Positions 14,196-21,110 of a DNA stretch of 37,909 bases are shown one piece after another. The notes beneath the pieces were generated by a model. The model was given only the letters and a program-made list of their open reading frames with translations. It was not told where the DNA came from and did not search any database. The stretch is from CAZBRS01 sp964494475. GTDB lineage: Bacteria > Myxococcota_A > UBA9042 > CAZBRS01. The stretch lies in NCBI GenBank assembly GCA_964494475.1, contig CAZBRS010000056.1, positions 1-37,909 on the forward strand, read 5' to 3'. The position numbers and the translations under genes are program-made. Within the stretch, counting starts at the first letter, position 1, and every line of letters starts with the position of its first letter.

Positions 14196-14981
14196 CACGC
14201 CCCGCGCCTCCTCCAGCAGCCACTCGAAGATGCCCGGCAGGCGGGCAGCCCAGGCGGGCTCGGCGTGATCGTGGCCCTCGGCCACCACGAAGCGCAGCTC
14301 GTGGGGCCCGAGCCCCAGCCCTTTCAGGTGGTGGTAGAAGCTCGCGGTGTGCGTCACGTAGTCGAGCCACAGGTCGTAGAACCAGTAGCGCTCACGATCG
14401 CCCGTGTCGAGGTACAGCTTCAGCCACCTCCCCGTGGGGCCGCTCCACAGCCGGTAGATGGCGCCGTCGGCCCACATGACCGAGGGCGAGAGCGCGCCCA
14501 CCCGGCCCACCACGTGGGGGAAGGCCTTGCCGAGCGTCAGGGCCATGAGCCCGCCCAGGCTGGCGCCCATGACCGCCGTGTGGGGCGACTCGGGCCGCGT
14601 GCGCCAGGTGCGGTCGACGAAGGGCTTCAGGTGGTTCACGAGGAAGTCCGCGAAGGCCCAGCCACGGCCCGAGGCGCCCCGCTCGGGCACGTCCCAGGCC
14701 GAGTACTCCTCGAAGCGGCCCGCGGTGTGATCGACGGCCACGATGAGCCAGGGGTCCAGGCGCCCCTCGGCCGCCAGGCGATCCATGGTGGTGTTGGCCT
14801 CCCAGGTGTCGGGGCGCGCGCTCTCGGGGTGGGCGAACACGTTCTGGCCGTCGAGCATGTACAGCACCGGAAAGCGCCGGTGCGGCTCGTGGTCGTAGGC
14901 GTCGGGGGTGTAGACGCGCAACGTCCGCGTGAGGGACTCGGGGTACGAGTAGAAGTCGCGCACCAGGTGGATGTGGCTCAT
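14193..14981 (-). CDS. Putative esterase, alpha/beta-hydrolase (PF00756-type)
   Basis: A 262-residue hydrolase without an evident signal peptide, so probably cytosolic. It has the features of the putative-esterase family that includes Fes/IroE-like and feruloyl esterases: LTRTLRVYTPDAYD at the start, RRFPVLYMLDGQNVF, the nucleophile elbow GASLGG, and a C-terminal EGHDHAEPAW supplying the catalytic His. WEANTTMDRLAAEG and LIVAVDHTAGRFEEYS fit family strands. The substrate is unknown. The ATG at 14981 has GAGG 5 nt upstream. It is 63 nt downstream of the radical SAM gene on the same strand, with a perfect palindrome in the gap that may separate or fine-tune their expression. Confidence 0.87.
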   Translation of the reverse strand: MSHIHLVRDFYSYPESLTRTLRVYTPDAYDHEPHRRFPVLYMLDGQNVFAHPESARPDTWEANTTMDRLAAEGRLDPWLIVAVDHTAGRFEEYSAWDVPERGASGRGWAFADFLVNHLKPFVDRTWRTRPESPHTAVMGASLGGLMALTLGKAFPHVVGRVGALSPSVMWADGAIYRLWSGPTGRWLKLYLDTGDRERYWFYDLWLDYVTHTASFYHHLKGLGLGPHELRFVVAEGHDHAEPAWAARLPGIFEWLLEEARGV

Positions 14982-15005
14982 GGGTCCTCGCGTCGGGTGT
15001 CAGGC

Positions 15006-15029
15006 AGGGACACGATGCATCGTGTCCCT
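15006..15029. repeat. 24-bp perfect palindrome (GTAGGG...CCCT family)
   Basis: Positions 15006-15029 equal their own reverse complement, centred on ATGCAT, with outer arms AGGGACACG and CGTGTCCCT. On the minus strand it begins GTAGGGACACG. It sits between the radical SAM stop and the esterase start. Elements of this shape are common intergenic repeats in many bacteria. Confidence 0.8.
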
Positions 15030-15044
15030 ACGGTCGACGTGGCC

Positions 15045-16256
15045 TCACAGGGGCACGAGATCCCCATCGCCATGGAGCTCACGGTAGCGGGACCACACCC
15101 CGGGGCACAACCGATCGAAGCGGCAGCGCCGGCACGAGGCGGGCTTCGACTTGCCCTCGCCGGCCTGCTGCGGGTTCGAGGTGCCCGCCTGGAAGAAGCG
15201 CTCGAGGCCGGGCAGCACGCAGGGCGGCAGGCTGCAACCGGCGGGGATCTGCGGGCGGTAGCCCCGGGCTTCGGCGGCCAGCAGGGCCGGCGCGAGCGCC
15301 GGGGCCACCTCGGCCAGGCGGGGCAGCTGCGCCGGGTCGCGCCAGGCGAGGCCGAAGGGCGCCACCATCGAGAAGGTGAGCACGTCGAGGCGGCGGCCGT
15401 AGCGACGCTGGAGCTCGTCGACGAAGGCCCCGATCCGCGGCAGCGTGTCGCGCAGCATCAACAGGTTCACGACCGTCGGCACGCCCAGGTCGAGCAGCGC
15501 GGCCAGCCCCGCGAAGCGCTGCTCGAGGTCGGCGTGCGTGCGCCCCAGGCGCTCGTAGGCCGCCTGGTCGACGGCGTAGAACGAGACGAAGGCCCGATCG
15601 GGCAGCGCACCCCGCAGCGCGGCCACGAAGGTCGGGTCCGCGAAGCGGCGCGCGTTGGTCTGCAGCTCGATGTCGGTGAAGCCGGCGGCGCGCGCAGCGC
15701 CGATGAGCCCCGGCAGGGCCGGCACCAGCGTGGGCTCGCCCCCCGTGAGCAGCAGGCTGCGCACGCCCAGCCGGGCCAGCAGGGGCAGGTCGCGCTCGAG
15801 TTGCGCGTGATCGGCCACGAGGTCGGGCACGTTCTCGGGCGCCTCGTCGGACGCGAAGCAGAACGTGCAGCGCTCGTTGCAGCCGAGCGTGAGGCGCGCG
15901 CTGAGCACGCCATCGACCAGGGCGTAGCCCCGCGCCAGCAGCACGAGCTCGGCCTCGGCCAGGGCGCCCTCGTGGCGTGCCAGCAACCAGGCCACGGCGT
16001 CGAGCACGCGCGACGTCTCGGCGTCGAGCGCCGCGGCGGCGTAGCTGAGGCCGAAGCGCCGCGTGCGCCGGAAGGCGGGCTTCGCGGGGTCGGGCGACAG
16101 GGTCAGGCGCAGCGTCGTGCCCCCGCGCGTGGCCTCCAGCGCCAGGTCGGTCGAGCCCTGCACGTCGTGCACGTCGAGCCGCCAGCCCGGCAGGAGGGCC
16201 TGGAGATCGGCGGCCTTCAGCAACTTGCGGCGGACCAGGGACAGGCGATCGAGCAC
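15045..16256 (-). CDS. Radical SAM protein with SPASM-like C-terminal cysteines
   Basis: A 403-residue protein. Two in-frame GTG codons compete: 16262 overlaps the GGAGG itself, whereas GTG 16256-16254 lies 5 nt after GGAGG (16266-16262), so the latter is chosen. About 120 residues of a helical N-terminal domain precede the 4Fe-4S motif CNERCTFC (Cys126, 130, 133). LLLTGGEPT (GGEP, 172-175) is the SAM-binding strand and IELQTNARRF a later barrel strand. The C-terminus has C-x4-C, then CRRCRFDRLCPGVWSRY, a cysteine cluster like those of SPASM/twitch domains that hold extra Fe-S clusters. Such enzymes often modify peptides or proteins; no precursor peptide is evident nearby. The substrate is unknown. 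Confidence 0.85.
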   Translation of the reverse strand: MLDRLSLVRRKLLKAADLQALLPGWRLDVHDVQGSTDLALEATRGGTTLRLTLSPDPAKPAFRRTRRFGLSYAAAALDAETSRVLDAVAWLLARHEGALAEAELVLLARGYALVDGVLSARLTLGCNERCTFCFASDEAPENVPDLVADHAQLERDLPLLARLGVRSLLLTGGEPTLVPALPGLIGAARAAGFTDIELQTNARRFADPTFVAALRGALPDRAFVSFYAVDQAAYERLGRTHADLEQRFAGLAALLDLGVPTVVNLLMLRDTLPRIGAFVDELQRRYGRRLDVLTFSMVAPFGLAWRDPAQLPRLAEVAPALAPALLAAEARGYRPQIPAGCSLPPCVLPGLERFFQAGTSNPQQAGEGKSKPASCRRCRFDRLCPGVWSRYRELHGDGDLVPL

Positions 16257-16320
16257 GGGCACCTCCGGCCTGCGACAGGATACCTGCGACGACGAGCGTT
16301 CACAACGGGACCCCCGGAAA

Positions 16321-16365
16321 CCTCACCCCCTGGCCCCCTCTCCATCGATGGAGAGGGGGAATCCT
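16321..16365. repeat. Intergenic palindromic repeat of the 'PLAPSPSMERG' type
   Basis: A 26-bp perfect palindrome at 16334-16359 (arms CCCCCTCTCC and GGAGAGGGGG, centre ATCGAT) lies inside the longer context cctcaccccctggc...gaatcc. This matches a widespread family of intergenic repeats that, when translated in error, yield PLAPSPSMERG or PLTPALSPxGRG strings. It lies just upstream of the amidohydrolase promoter region. Confidence 0.75.
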
Positions 16366-16434
16366 CGTTCGCCGTGGCCACCGCGCGATCGATCGGATAC
16401 GATCCCGACCAGTTCCGTCTCTCCGGAGGCCCGC

Positions 16435-17607
16435 GTGGCGCGCCCAATCCGTTTCGGCTGTATCGTCGCGGCCCTCGCCTTTGCCCTGGCCTGCGCGCCC
16501 TCGGCCCCGCCTGCCCCGAGCCCCGTCGAGGGGGCCGCGCCCATCTGGCACCTCGGCAAGCCCGTGATCGACTCGCACGCCCACGTCTTCCCCGGCATGG
16601 TCAGCCTGGCCCGCACCCTCGAGGTGTTCGACAAGGTGGGCGTGGGCAAGTTCGCGGTGAAGAGCGGCGGCGCCGTCGGCACCCCCAAGTACCAGGCCAC
16701 GTTGGCCATGCAGCGGGTGCTGGGCGACCGCATGCGCGTGTTCGCGAACCTCGACTGGAGCGGCCTCGACGATCCGCGCTGGGTGCCCACCCAGGTGGCG
16801 CTGCTCGAGCAGGGCAAGAAGGACGGCATCGTGGGCATCAAGGTCTTCAAGGCCCTGGGGCTCGGCGTGCGCTGGGCCGACGGCTCGCTGCTCGCGGCCG
16901 ACGATCCGCGCCTCGCGCCCATCTTCGAGGCCTGCGGCCGCCTGGGCCTGATCTTCGCCTGGCACATCGCCGACCCCCGCGCCTTCTTCGACGCGGTCAC
17001 GCCCCAGAACGAGCGCTACGACGAGCTCAAGATCGCCGAGGGCTGGAGCTTCCACGGCAAGGACTACCCGAGCTTCGATGCGCTCATGGCGACCCAGGAG
17101 CGCGTGATCGCCGCCCACCCGAACACGGTCTTCCTGCTCATCCACTTCGGCAACAACGCCGAGAGCCTCGACTACGTCGATCGCCTGCTCGACACCTACC
17201 CGAACGTCTACACCGACGTCTCGGCGCGCGTACCCGAGCTCGGCCGCCACCCCCCCGACAAGGTGCGCGCGCTCTTCGTGAAGCACCAGGACCGCATCCT
17301 CTTCGGCACCGACTTCATCACCGACGGCCCAGGCAACATGCAGCTCGGCTCGGTGTGGCACGTGCCCGGCGAGGAGCCCGACGTCGACGACGCGGTGGAG
17401 TACTTCACGCGGCACTGGCGCTACTTCGAGACCGAGCTCGCGCAGATCGAGCACCCCACGCCCATCCAGGGCCGCTGGAAGGTCGACGCCATCAAGCTGC
17501 CGCCCGACGTGCAGGAGAAGTTCTACGTGACCAACGCCGAGAAGCTCATCTTCAGCGGGCAATTCCCGCGACCCTACGCCGCGCCGGCAAAGGTGGACGC
17601 GCGCTGA
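16435..17607 (+). CDS. Amidohydrolase-family lipoprotein (amidohydrolase 2 / PF04909-like)
   Basis: A 390-residue secreted metal-dependent hydrolase. The longer open frame is not used: GTG 16435 has GGAGG 5 nt upstream (16425-16429) and begins a lipoprotein signal (ARPIRFGCIVAALAFALAC, Cys20). The TIM-barrel metal motif IDSHAHVFPG (His48, His50) follows a short linker. Later ligands are probably in FAWHIADPRAFFD and FLLIHFGNNAE, with Asp in ILFGTDFITDGPGNMQ. Family members hydrolyse or decarboxylate small ring compounds. Most are cytosolic, so a lipid anchor is unusual. A possible promoter is TGGCCA-17-TACGAT (16375-16403). A repeat-family sequence (16511-16537) encodes PAPSPVEGA in its linker. 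Confidence 0.87.
   Translation: MARPIRFGCIVAALAFALACAPSAPPAPSPVEGAAPIWHLGKPVIDSHAHVFPGMVSLARTLEVFDKVGVGKFAVKSGGAVGTPKYQATLAMQRVLGDRMRVFANLDWSGLDDPRWVPTQVALLEQGKKDGIVGIKVFKALGLGVRWADGSLLAADDPRLAPIFEACGRLGLIFAWHIADPRAFFDAVTPQNERYDELKIAEGWSFHGKDYPSFDALMATQERVIAAHPNTVFLLIHFGNNAESLDYVDRLLDTYPNVYTDVSARVPELGRHPPDKVRALFVKHQDRILFGTDFITDGPGNMQLGSVWHVPGEEPDVDDAVEYFTRHWRYFETELAQIEHPTPIQGRWKVDAIKLPPDVQEKFYVTNAEKLIFSGQFPRPYAAPAKVDAR
16511..16537 (+). repeat. Repeat-family sequence inside the amidohydrolase gene
   Basis: This 27-nt segment begins ctgccccgag and ends cgtcgagggggccg. It matches 6162-6188 in the DUF4838 lipoprotein gene at 25 of 27 positions. In both genes it encodes PAPSxVEGA in a low-complexity or connecting stretch of an exported protein. 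Confidence 0.5.
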
Positions 17608-17621
17608 AACCTCGCTAGCAT
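17594..17621 (+). promoter_or_regulatory. Candidate promoter for the duplicated Cys-rich lipoprotein
   Basis: TGGACG (17594-17599), a 16-nt spacer and TAGCAT (17616-17621). The -35 overlaps the last codons of the amidohydrolase gene, and the next ATG is at 17663. Confidence 0.33.
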
Positions 17622-17662
17622 GGGATCACGATTTCGCGCCCGAAGCGCTTGCGGAGTGCACC

Positions 17663-18733
17663 ATGCGACGCTCGCTCTCGATCCTGCCCCTGCTGCTCGC
17701 CCTCGCCGCCTGCGAGGTCGAGCCCGCCTCCAACCGGGCCAGTGACACGTCGGCCTCGGCCGACGTCGGCGCCGACGTGCAGACGCCCGACGTGCAGAAC
17801 CCGAGCGGCTGCCCAGCGACCGACCCCGCTCCGAACGGCGTCTGCCTGGGCGACGACACCTGCCGCTACGGCCAGGAGTGCTGCTGCGGCGAGTGCTCCG
17901 CCTCGTTCGTGTGCACCTGCGCGGGCGGCCACTGGGCTTGCTACTACACCGACTTCTGCATGCGCCCCGACTGCGGCGACGCGAGCACCCCCGATGCGGG
18001 CGGCGAGATCGCGCTCGACGTGGGCTTCGACGCGGCCCCCGTCGACACCGCCGAGCCCGACGCGGACGCCGGGGGAGACACCTGGGTCGACGATCTCGGC
18101 GGCGACACGTCGGCCACCTGCCCCGTCGAGGCGCCCCTCGGCGTGCAGGGCTCGTGCGAGGCGGGCCAGCGCTGCGAGTACGGTGAGGAGTGCTGCTGCG
18201 GCGCGTGCTCCCCCTCAATGGTGTGCGCGTGCTCGGGCGGCGCGTGGGGCTGCCACTCCACGGACTTCTGCATGATCCCGGGCTGCCCCGACGACGCGCC
18301 CCCCGACGGCCTCTGCCGCACGGCCGCCGACTGCGAGATGGCCGCCGGTTGCCGCGACGCCGACGACCCGTCGCCCTGCGGCATCTGCCGTCACCCCGAG
18401 ATCACGTGCGAGGCCGACGTCGACTGCGAGGCCGGCTGGGTGTGCGAGACCGTGCAGCCTCCGGCCCTCTGCCTGTGCGAGGTCACGCGCCTCTGCCAGC
18501 CCGCGTGCGGCCCCGACCTGCCCTGCCCCTCCGGCCAGGCCTGCGCCGCCGGGCACTGCGCGCCCGCGCCCTGCGACGCCGACGCCGACTGCGCGCCGTT
18601 CTTCGCCTGCAGCGCCGACGGACCCACCTGCGCGCGGCTCGACTGCGCCGTCGACGCCGACTGCGGACCCGGTCGCTGCGTCAACGCCCGTTGCTTCGAC
18701 GACTTCGGCGTGTGCCAGCTCCCCGTGCCCTGA
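17663..18733 (+). CDS. Cysteine-rich lipoprotein with a duplicated CCC module, function unknown
   Basis: A 356-residue lipoprotein (signal MRRSLSILPLLLALAAC, Cys17) with GGAG 6 nt before the ATG. A Cys module of about 45 residues occurs twice, at about 48-95 and 150-195. Both copies share C(R/E)YG(Q/E)ECCCG(E/A)CS, then VC(T/A)C(A/S)GG, then a terminal TDFCM. An Asp-rich spacer (DAGGEIALDVGFDAAPVDT) separates the copies. A third, more diverged Cys-rich region of ADCEMAAGC / DVDCEAGWVC / PCPSGQAC repeats fills the rest. Triple cysteines in a secreted protein suggest dense disulfide bonding or metal binding; no enzyme motif is seen. It lies 55 nt downstream of the amidohydrolase gene on the same strand. 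Confidence 0.82.
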   Translation: MRRSLSILPLLLALAACEVEPASNRASDTSASADVGADVQTPDVQNPSGCPATDPAPNGVCLGDDTCRYGQECCCGECSASFVCTCAGGHWACYYTDFCMRPDCGDASTPDAGGEIALDVGFDAAPVDTAEPDADAGGDTWVDDLGGDTSATCPVEAPLGVQGSCEAGQRCEYGEECCCGACSPSMVCACSGGAWGCHSTDFCMIPGCPDDAPPDGLCRTAADCEMAAGCRDADDPSPCGICRHPEITCEADVDCEAGWVCETVQPPALCLCEVTRLCQPACGPDLPCPSGQACAAGHCAPAPCDADADCAPFFACSADGPTCARLDCAVDADCGPGRCVNARCFDDFGVCQLPVP

Positions 18734-18764
18734 CCGGCCCCGGGCCTCGAACCAGACTTTTTCC

Positions 18765-18812
18765 TGTACAAGACGCCCGAAATCGATATCTTTCCCTCGA
18801 CCCTGTGGTCGA
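18765..18812 (+). promoter_or_regulatory. Candidate promoter and adjacent inverted repeat for the PilZ gene
   Basis: TGTACA (18765-18770), a 16-nt spacer and TATCTT (18787-18792), followed near the expected transcript start by the inverted repeat TCGACC-CTGT-GGTCGA (18797-18812). The repeat could be an operator or a 5' hairpin. The ATG is at 18855. Confidence 0.4.
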
Positions 18813-18854
18813 CAATCCCGGCCCGACCGACCGGATTGACGAAGGGTTCCAAGC

Positions 18855-20018
18855 ATGCTCCAGGAAGGCGATCGCCGTCACTACGCCCGCCGCACGTTCC
18901 ACGACGCGGCCCAGGCGTTCCACGACGGTCATCACGTGGAAGGAGTCCCCGACGACATCAGCGTCGGGGGCATGTTCCTCCGCACGCCCGCCGTCGACGA
19001 AGTGCACGCCGACGAGATCCTGGGCGTGCTGCTCGACGAACAGGCCGGGTTCACCCCTCCGCTCTTCCTCTTCGCCCGCGTCGCGCGCGTGCGTCGGGGC
19101 GCCGAGCCCGGCCTGGGGCTCCGTTGGGAGCGCGCCGGCTCGACCGGTACGCCCGACGACCTGGCGAACGCCCTCGAGCTGCTGTTCGCCATCCCGGCCT
19201 CGAACTTCGTGCCCGCCATCACCTCCTCCACCGGACGCCTGCGCACCACGTACGTGTTCCCCCACCGCAGTGACGCCGAGCCCGGCAGCAACGGCGACCG
19301 AGGCGCCTCGGGCCCGACGCCCCAGCTCACGGTGCGCCGGCTCGCCCCGGAGGCCCCGGGGCAGCGCCTCGGGCGGCCTGGTTCGGGGCCCATCGGCCTG
19401 TCCGTCACCGACGAAGAGCTCGACCAGCTCGACGTCAAGGTGCGCTACGACAGCCAATCGCGCGCCGGCCGCAACTTCAAGCGCGCCTTCGACGTCGACG
19501 CCGGCACCGTCGAGGCCACGCCCCTGGCCGACGGCCGGCTGCCCTCTTCCAACGACGACGACGACGACGAGGAGCGTTCGCCGCGGGGCCACGGCGGCTC
19601 CCGGGCAGCCTCGATAGCGCACGGCAACGGCCAGGGAAACGGCAACGGCCGCGGCCACGACACCTCCCCCGTGCCGCGCGACCGTTCGACGCGCCGCGTG
19701 CCCGTGCACCTCGAGGCCGTCATGACGGCCGCGCACGTCGACGTGCCGGTGGTCGTCACGGGCCTGGGCACGACCAGCCTGTTCGTCGAATCACCCCTGG
19801 CGCCGCTCGACCGCGCTGCCCGCGTGAGCCTGGTGCTCGACGTTCGGCTGCGCGACGGGGTGCGTCAGTTCGGCCTCGACTGCCGCCTCGACAAGATCCA
19901 CGAGGGCGAGTACGGCACGCCCCCCGGGGTCGAGTTGACGATCGTGGCGTTCGACGTGCCGCAGCAGCGCGACGAGTTCACGCGCCTGGTCGAGGCCGCG
20001 CGGCACGCCCACCGTTGA
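18855..20018 (+). CDS. Tandem PilZ-domain protein (second domain degenerate)
   Basis: A 387-residue cytosolic protein. The first PilZ domain has both parts of the cyclic-di-GMP motif: RxxxR as RHYAR (Arg8-Arg12) and DxSxxG as DISVGG (34-39). A long disordered middle contains an Asp run (SSNDDDDDEE) and a Gly/Asn stretch (GNGQGNGNGRGHD). The second domain (about 273-385) begins DRSTRRVPVHLEAV, which keeps the arginines, but where D/NxSxxG is expected it reads GLGTTSLFVES, so it probably does not bind cyclic-di-GMP in the usual way. It may have a structural or dimerising role, as in other PilZ tandems. The ribosome-binding site is GAAGG, 9 nt before the ATG. The stop is 3 nt from the convergent serC stop. 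The effector target is unknown. Confidence 0.8.
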   Translation: MLQEGDRRHYARRTFHDAAQAFHDGHHVEGVPDDISVGGMFLRTPAVDEVHADEILGVLLDEQAGFTPPLFLFARVARVRRGAEPGLGLRWERAGSTGTPDDLANALELLFAIPASNFVPAITSSTGRLRTTYVFPHRSDAEPGSNGDRGASGPTPQLTVRRLAPEAPGQRLGRPGSGPIGLSVTDEELDQLDVKVRYDSQSRAGRNFKRAFDVDAGTVEATPLADGRLPSSNDDDDDEERSPRGHGGSRAASIAHGNGQGNGNGRGHDTSPVPRDRSTRRVPVHLEAVMTAAHVDVPVVVTGLGTTSLFVESPLAPLDRAARVSLVLDVRLRDGVRQFGLDCRLDKIHEGEYGTPPGVELTIVAFDVPQQRDEFTRLVEAARHAHR

Positions 20019-20021
20019 CGA

Positions 20022-21110
20022 TCAACCGTTTCGCTTCTGGAAATCGGACATGAACGACGCCAGGGTGCTGGCGCCTTCGACGGGCATGGCGTTGTAGCAC
20101 GACGCGCGAACGCCACCCACGGAGCGGTGACCCTTCAGCTGGATCATCCCGGCGGCGGACGCCTCCTTGATGAACTTCTCTTCCAACTCTTCGCTCGGCA
20201 GGCGCCACACGAGGTTCATGTCGGAGCGGAACTCGCGCGGCACGGGGCAGCGGTAGTACCCGTTGCTGCCGTCGATCGCGGCGTAGAGGAGGCCCGCGCG
20301 CTTCTTGGCGAGCGCCTCGATCGCGGGCAGGCCGCCCTGCGCCTTGACCCACGCGAGCGTGAGGCCCATCGCGTAGATGGCGAAGACGGGCGGCGTGTTG
20401 TAGAGGCTGTTCTCCTTGGCGTGGGTCTTGTAGCCGAGGTACGCGGGCAGGTTGTCGGGGCAGCGCTCGAGCACGTCGTCGCGGATGATCACGATCGCCA
20501 GCCCCGCGGGCCCCAGGTTCTTCTGGGCGCCGGCGTAGATGAGCCCGAACTTCTCGACCGGTACACGCCGGCTCAGGATGTCGGACGACATGTCGGCCAC
20601 CAGCGGGACCGCGCCCGTGTCGGGGAACGCCTTCCACTGCACGCCGCCGATGGTCTCGTTCGACGTGAGGTGCAGGTAGGCGGCGTCGGGGCTGACGTCG
20701 AGGCCGGCGGGATCGGGCAGGGTCATGTAGTTCGAGGCCTTGCCGTCGAAGATGACGCGCGGCTCGCCCCCGACCTTCTTGATGTCCTCGAGCGCCTTCT
20801 TGGCCCAGGCGCCCGAGTTGACGAGGTCGACCTTCTTGTTGGTCGCGCAAAGGTTCATGGGCACCATGGCGAACTGCAGCGTGGCGCCGCCCTGCAGGAA
20901 CAGGATGGTGTGGCCGTCGGGCACGCCGAAGAGCTCCTTGAAGAGCGCGACGGCCTCGAGGTGCACGGCGTCGTACTGCTTGCCGCGATGGGAGGCCTCG
21001 ATCAACGACAGGCCCGCGCCGCGGAAGTCGACCATCTCGTCGCGGATCTGCTCGAGCACGGGCACGGGGAGCGTGGACGGACCGGCCGAGAAGTTGAACT
21101 TGCGGCTCAT
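20022..21110 (-). CDS. serC: Phosphoserine aminotransferase
   Basis: A 362-residue PLP enzyme that converts 3-phosphohydroxypyruvate and glutamate to phosphoserine; SerC also serves in pyridoxal phosphate synthesis in some bacteria. The start FNFSAGPSTLPVPVLEQI is diagnostic, the PLP lysine is Lys197 in IYAGAQKNLGPAGL, and HRSVGGVRASCYNAMP near the C-terminus binds the substrate phosphate. The length equals E. coli SerC. The ATG at 21110 overlaps the serA stop as ATGA, and GGAGGAGG lies upstream inside serA, so the pair is translationally coupled. It is the last gene of DUF1015-serA-serC. Confidence 0.96.
   Translation of the reverse strand: MSRKFNFSAGPSTLPVPVLEQIRDEMVDFRGAGLSLIEASHRGKQYDAVHLEAVALFKELFGVPDGHTILFLQGGATLQFAMVPMNLCATNKKVDLVNSGAWAKKALEDIKKVGGEPRVIFDGKASNYMTLPDPAGLDVSPDAAYLHLTSNETIGGVQWKAFPDTGAVPLVADMSSDILSRRVPVEKFGLIYAGAQKNLGPAGLAIVIIRDDVLERCPDNLPAYLGYKTHAKENSLYNTPPVFAIYAMGLTLAWVKAQGGLPAIEALAKKRAGLLYAAIDGSNGYYRCPVPREFRSDMNLVWRLPSEELEEKFIKEASAAGMIQLKGHRSVGGVRASCYNAMPVEGASTLASFMSDFQKRNG

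Noticed and set aside
14265..17618. Continuous plus-strand frame of over 1100 codons
   Set aside because: It is antisense to the esterase and radical SAM genes and out of frame with the amidohydrolase. The only structured part is the translated intergenic palindrome.
18734..18765. GC-rich run followed by five T as a terminator for the Cys-rich lipoprotein
   Set aside because: The ggccccgggcc string cannot form a stem with a usable loop.
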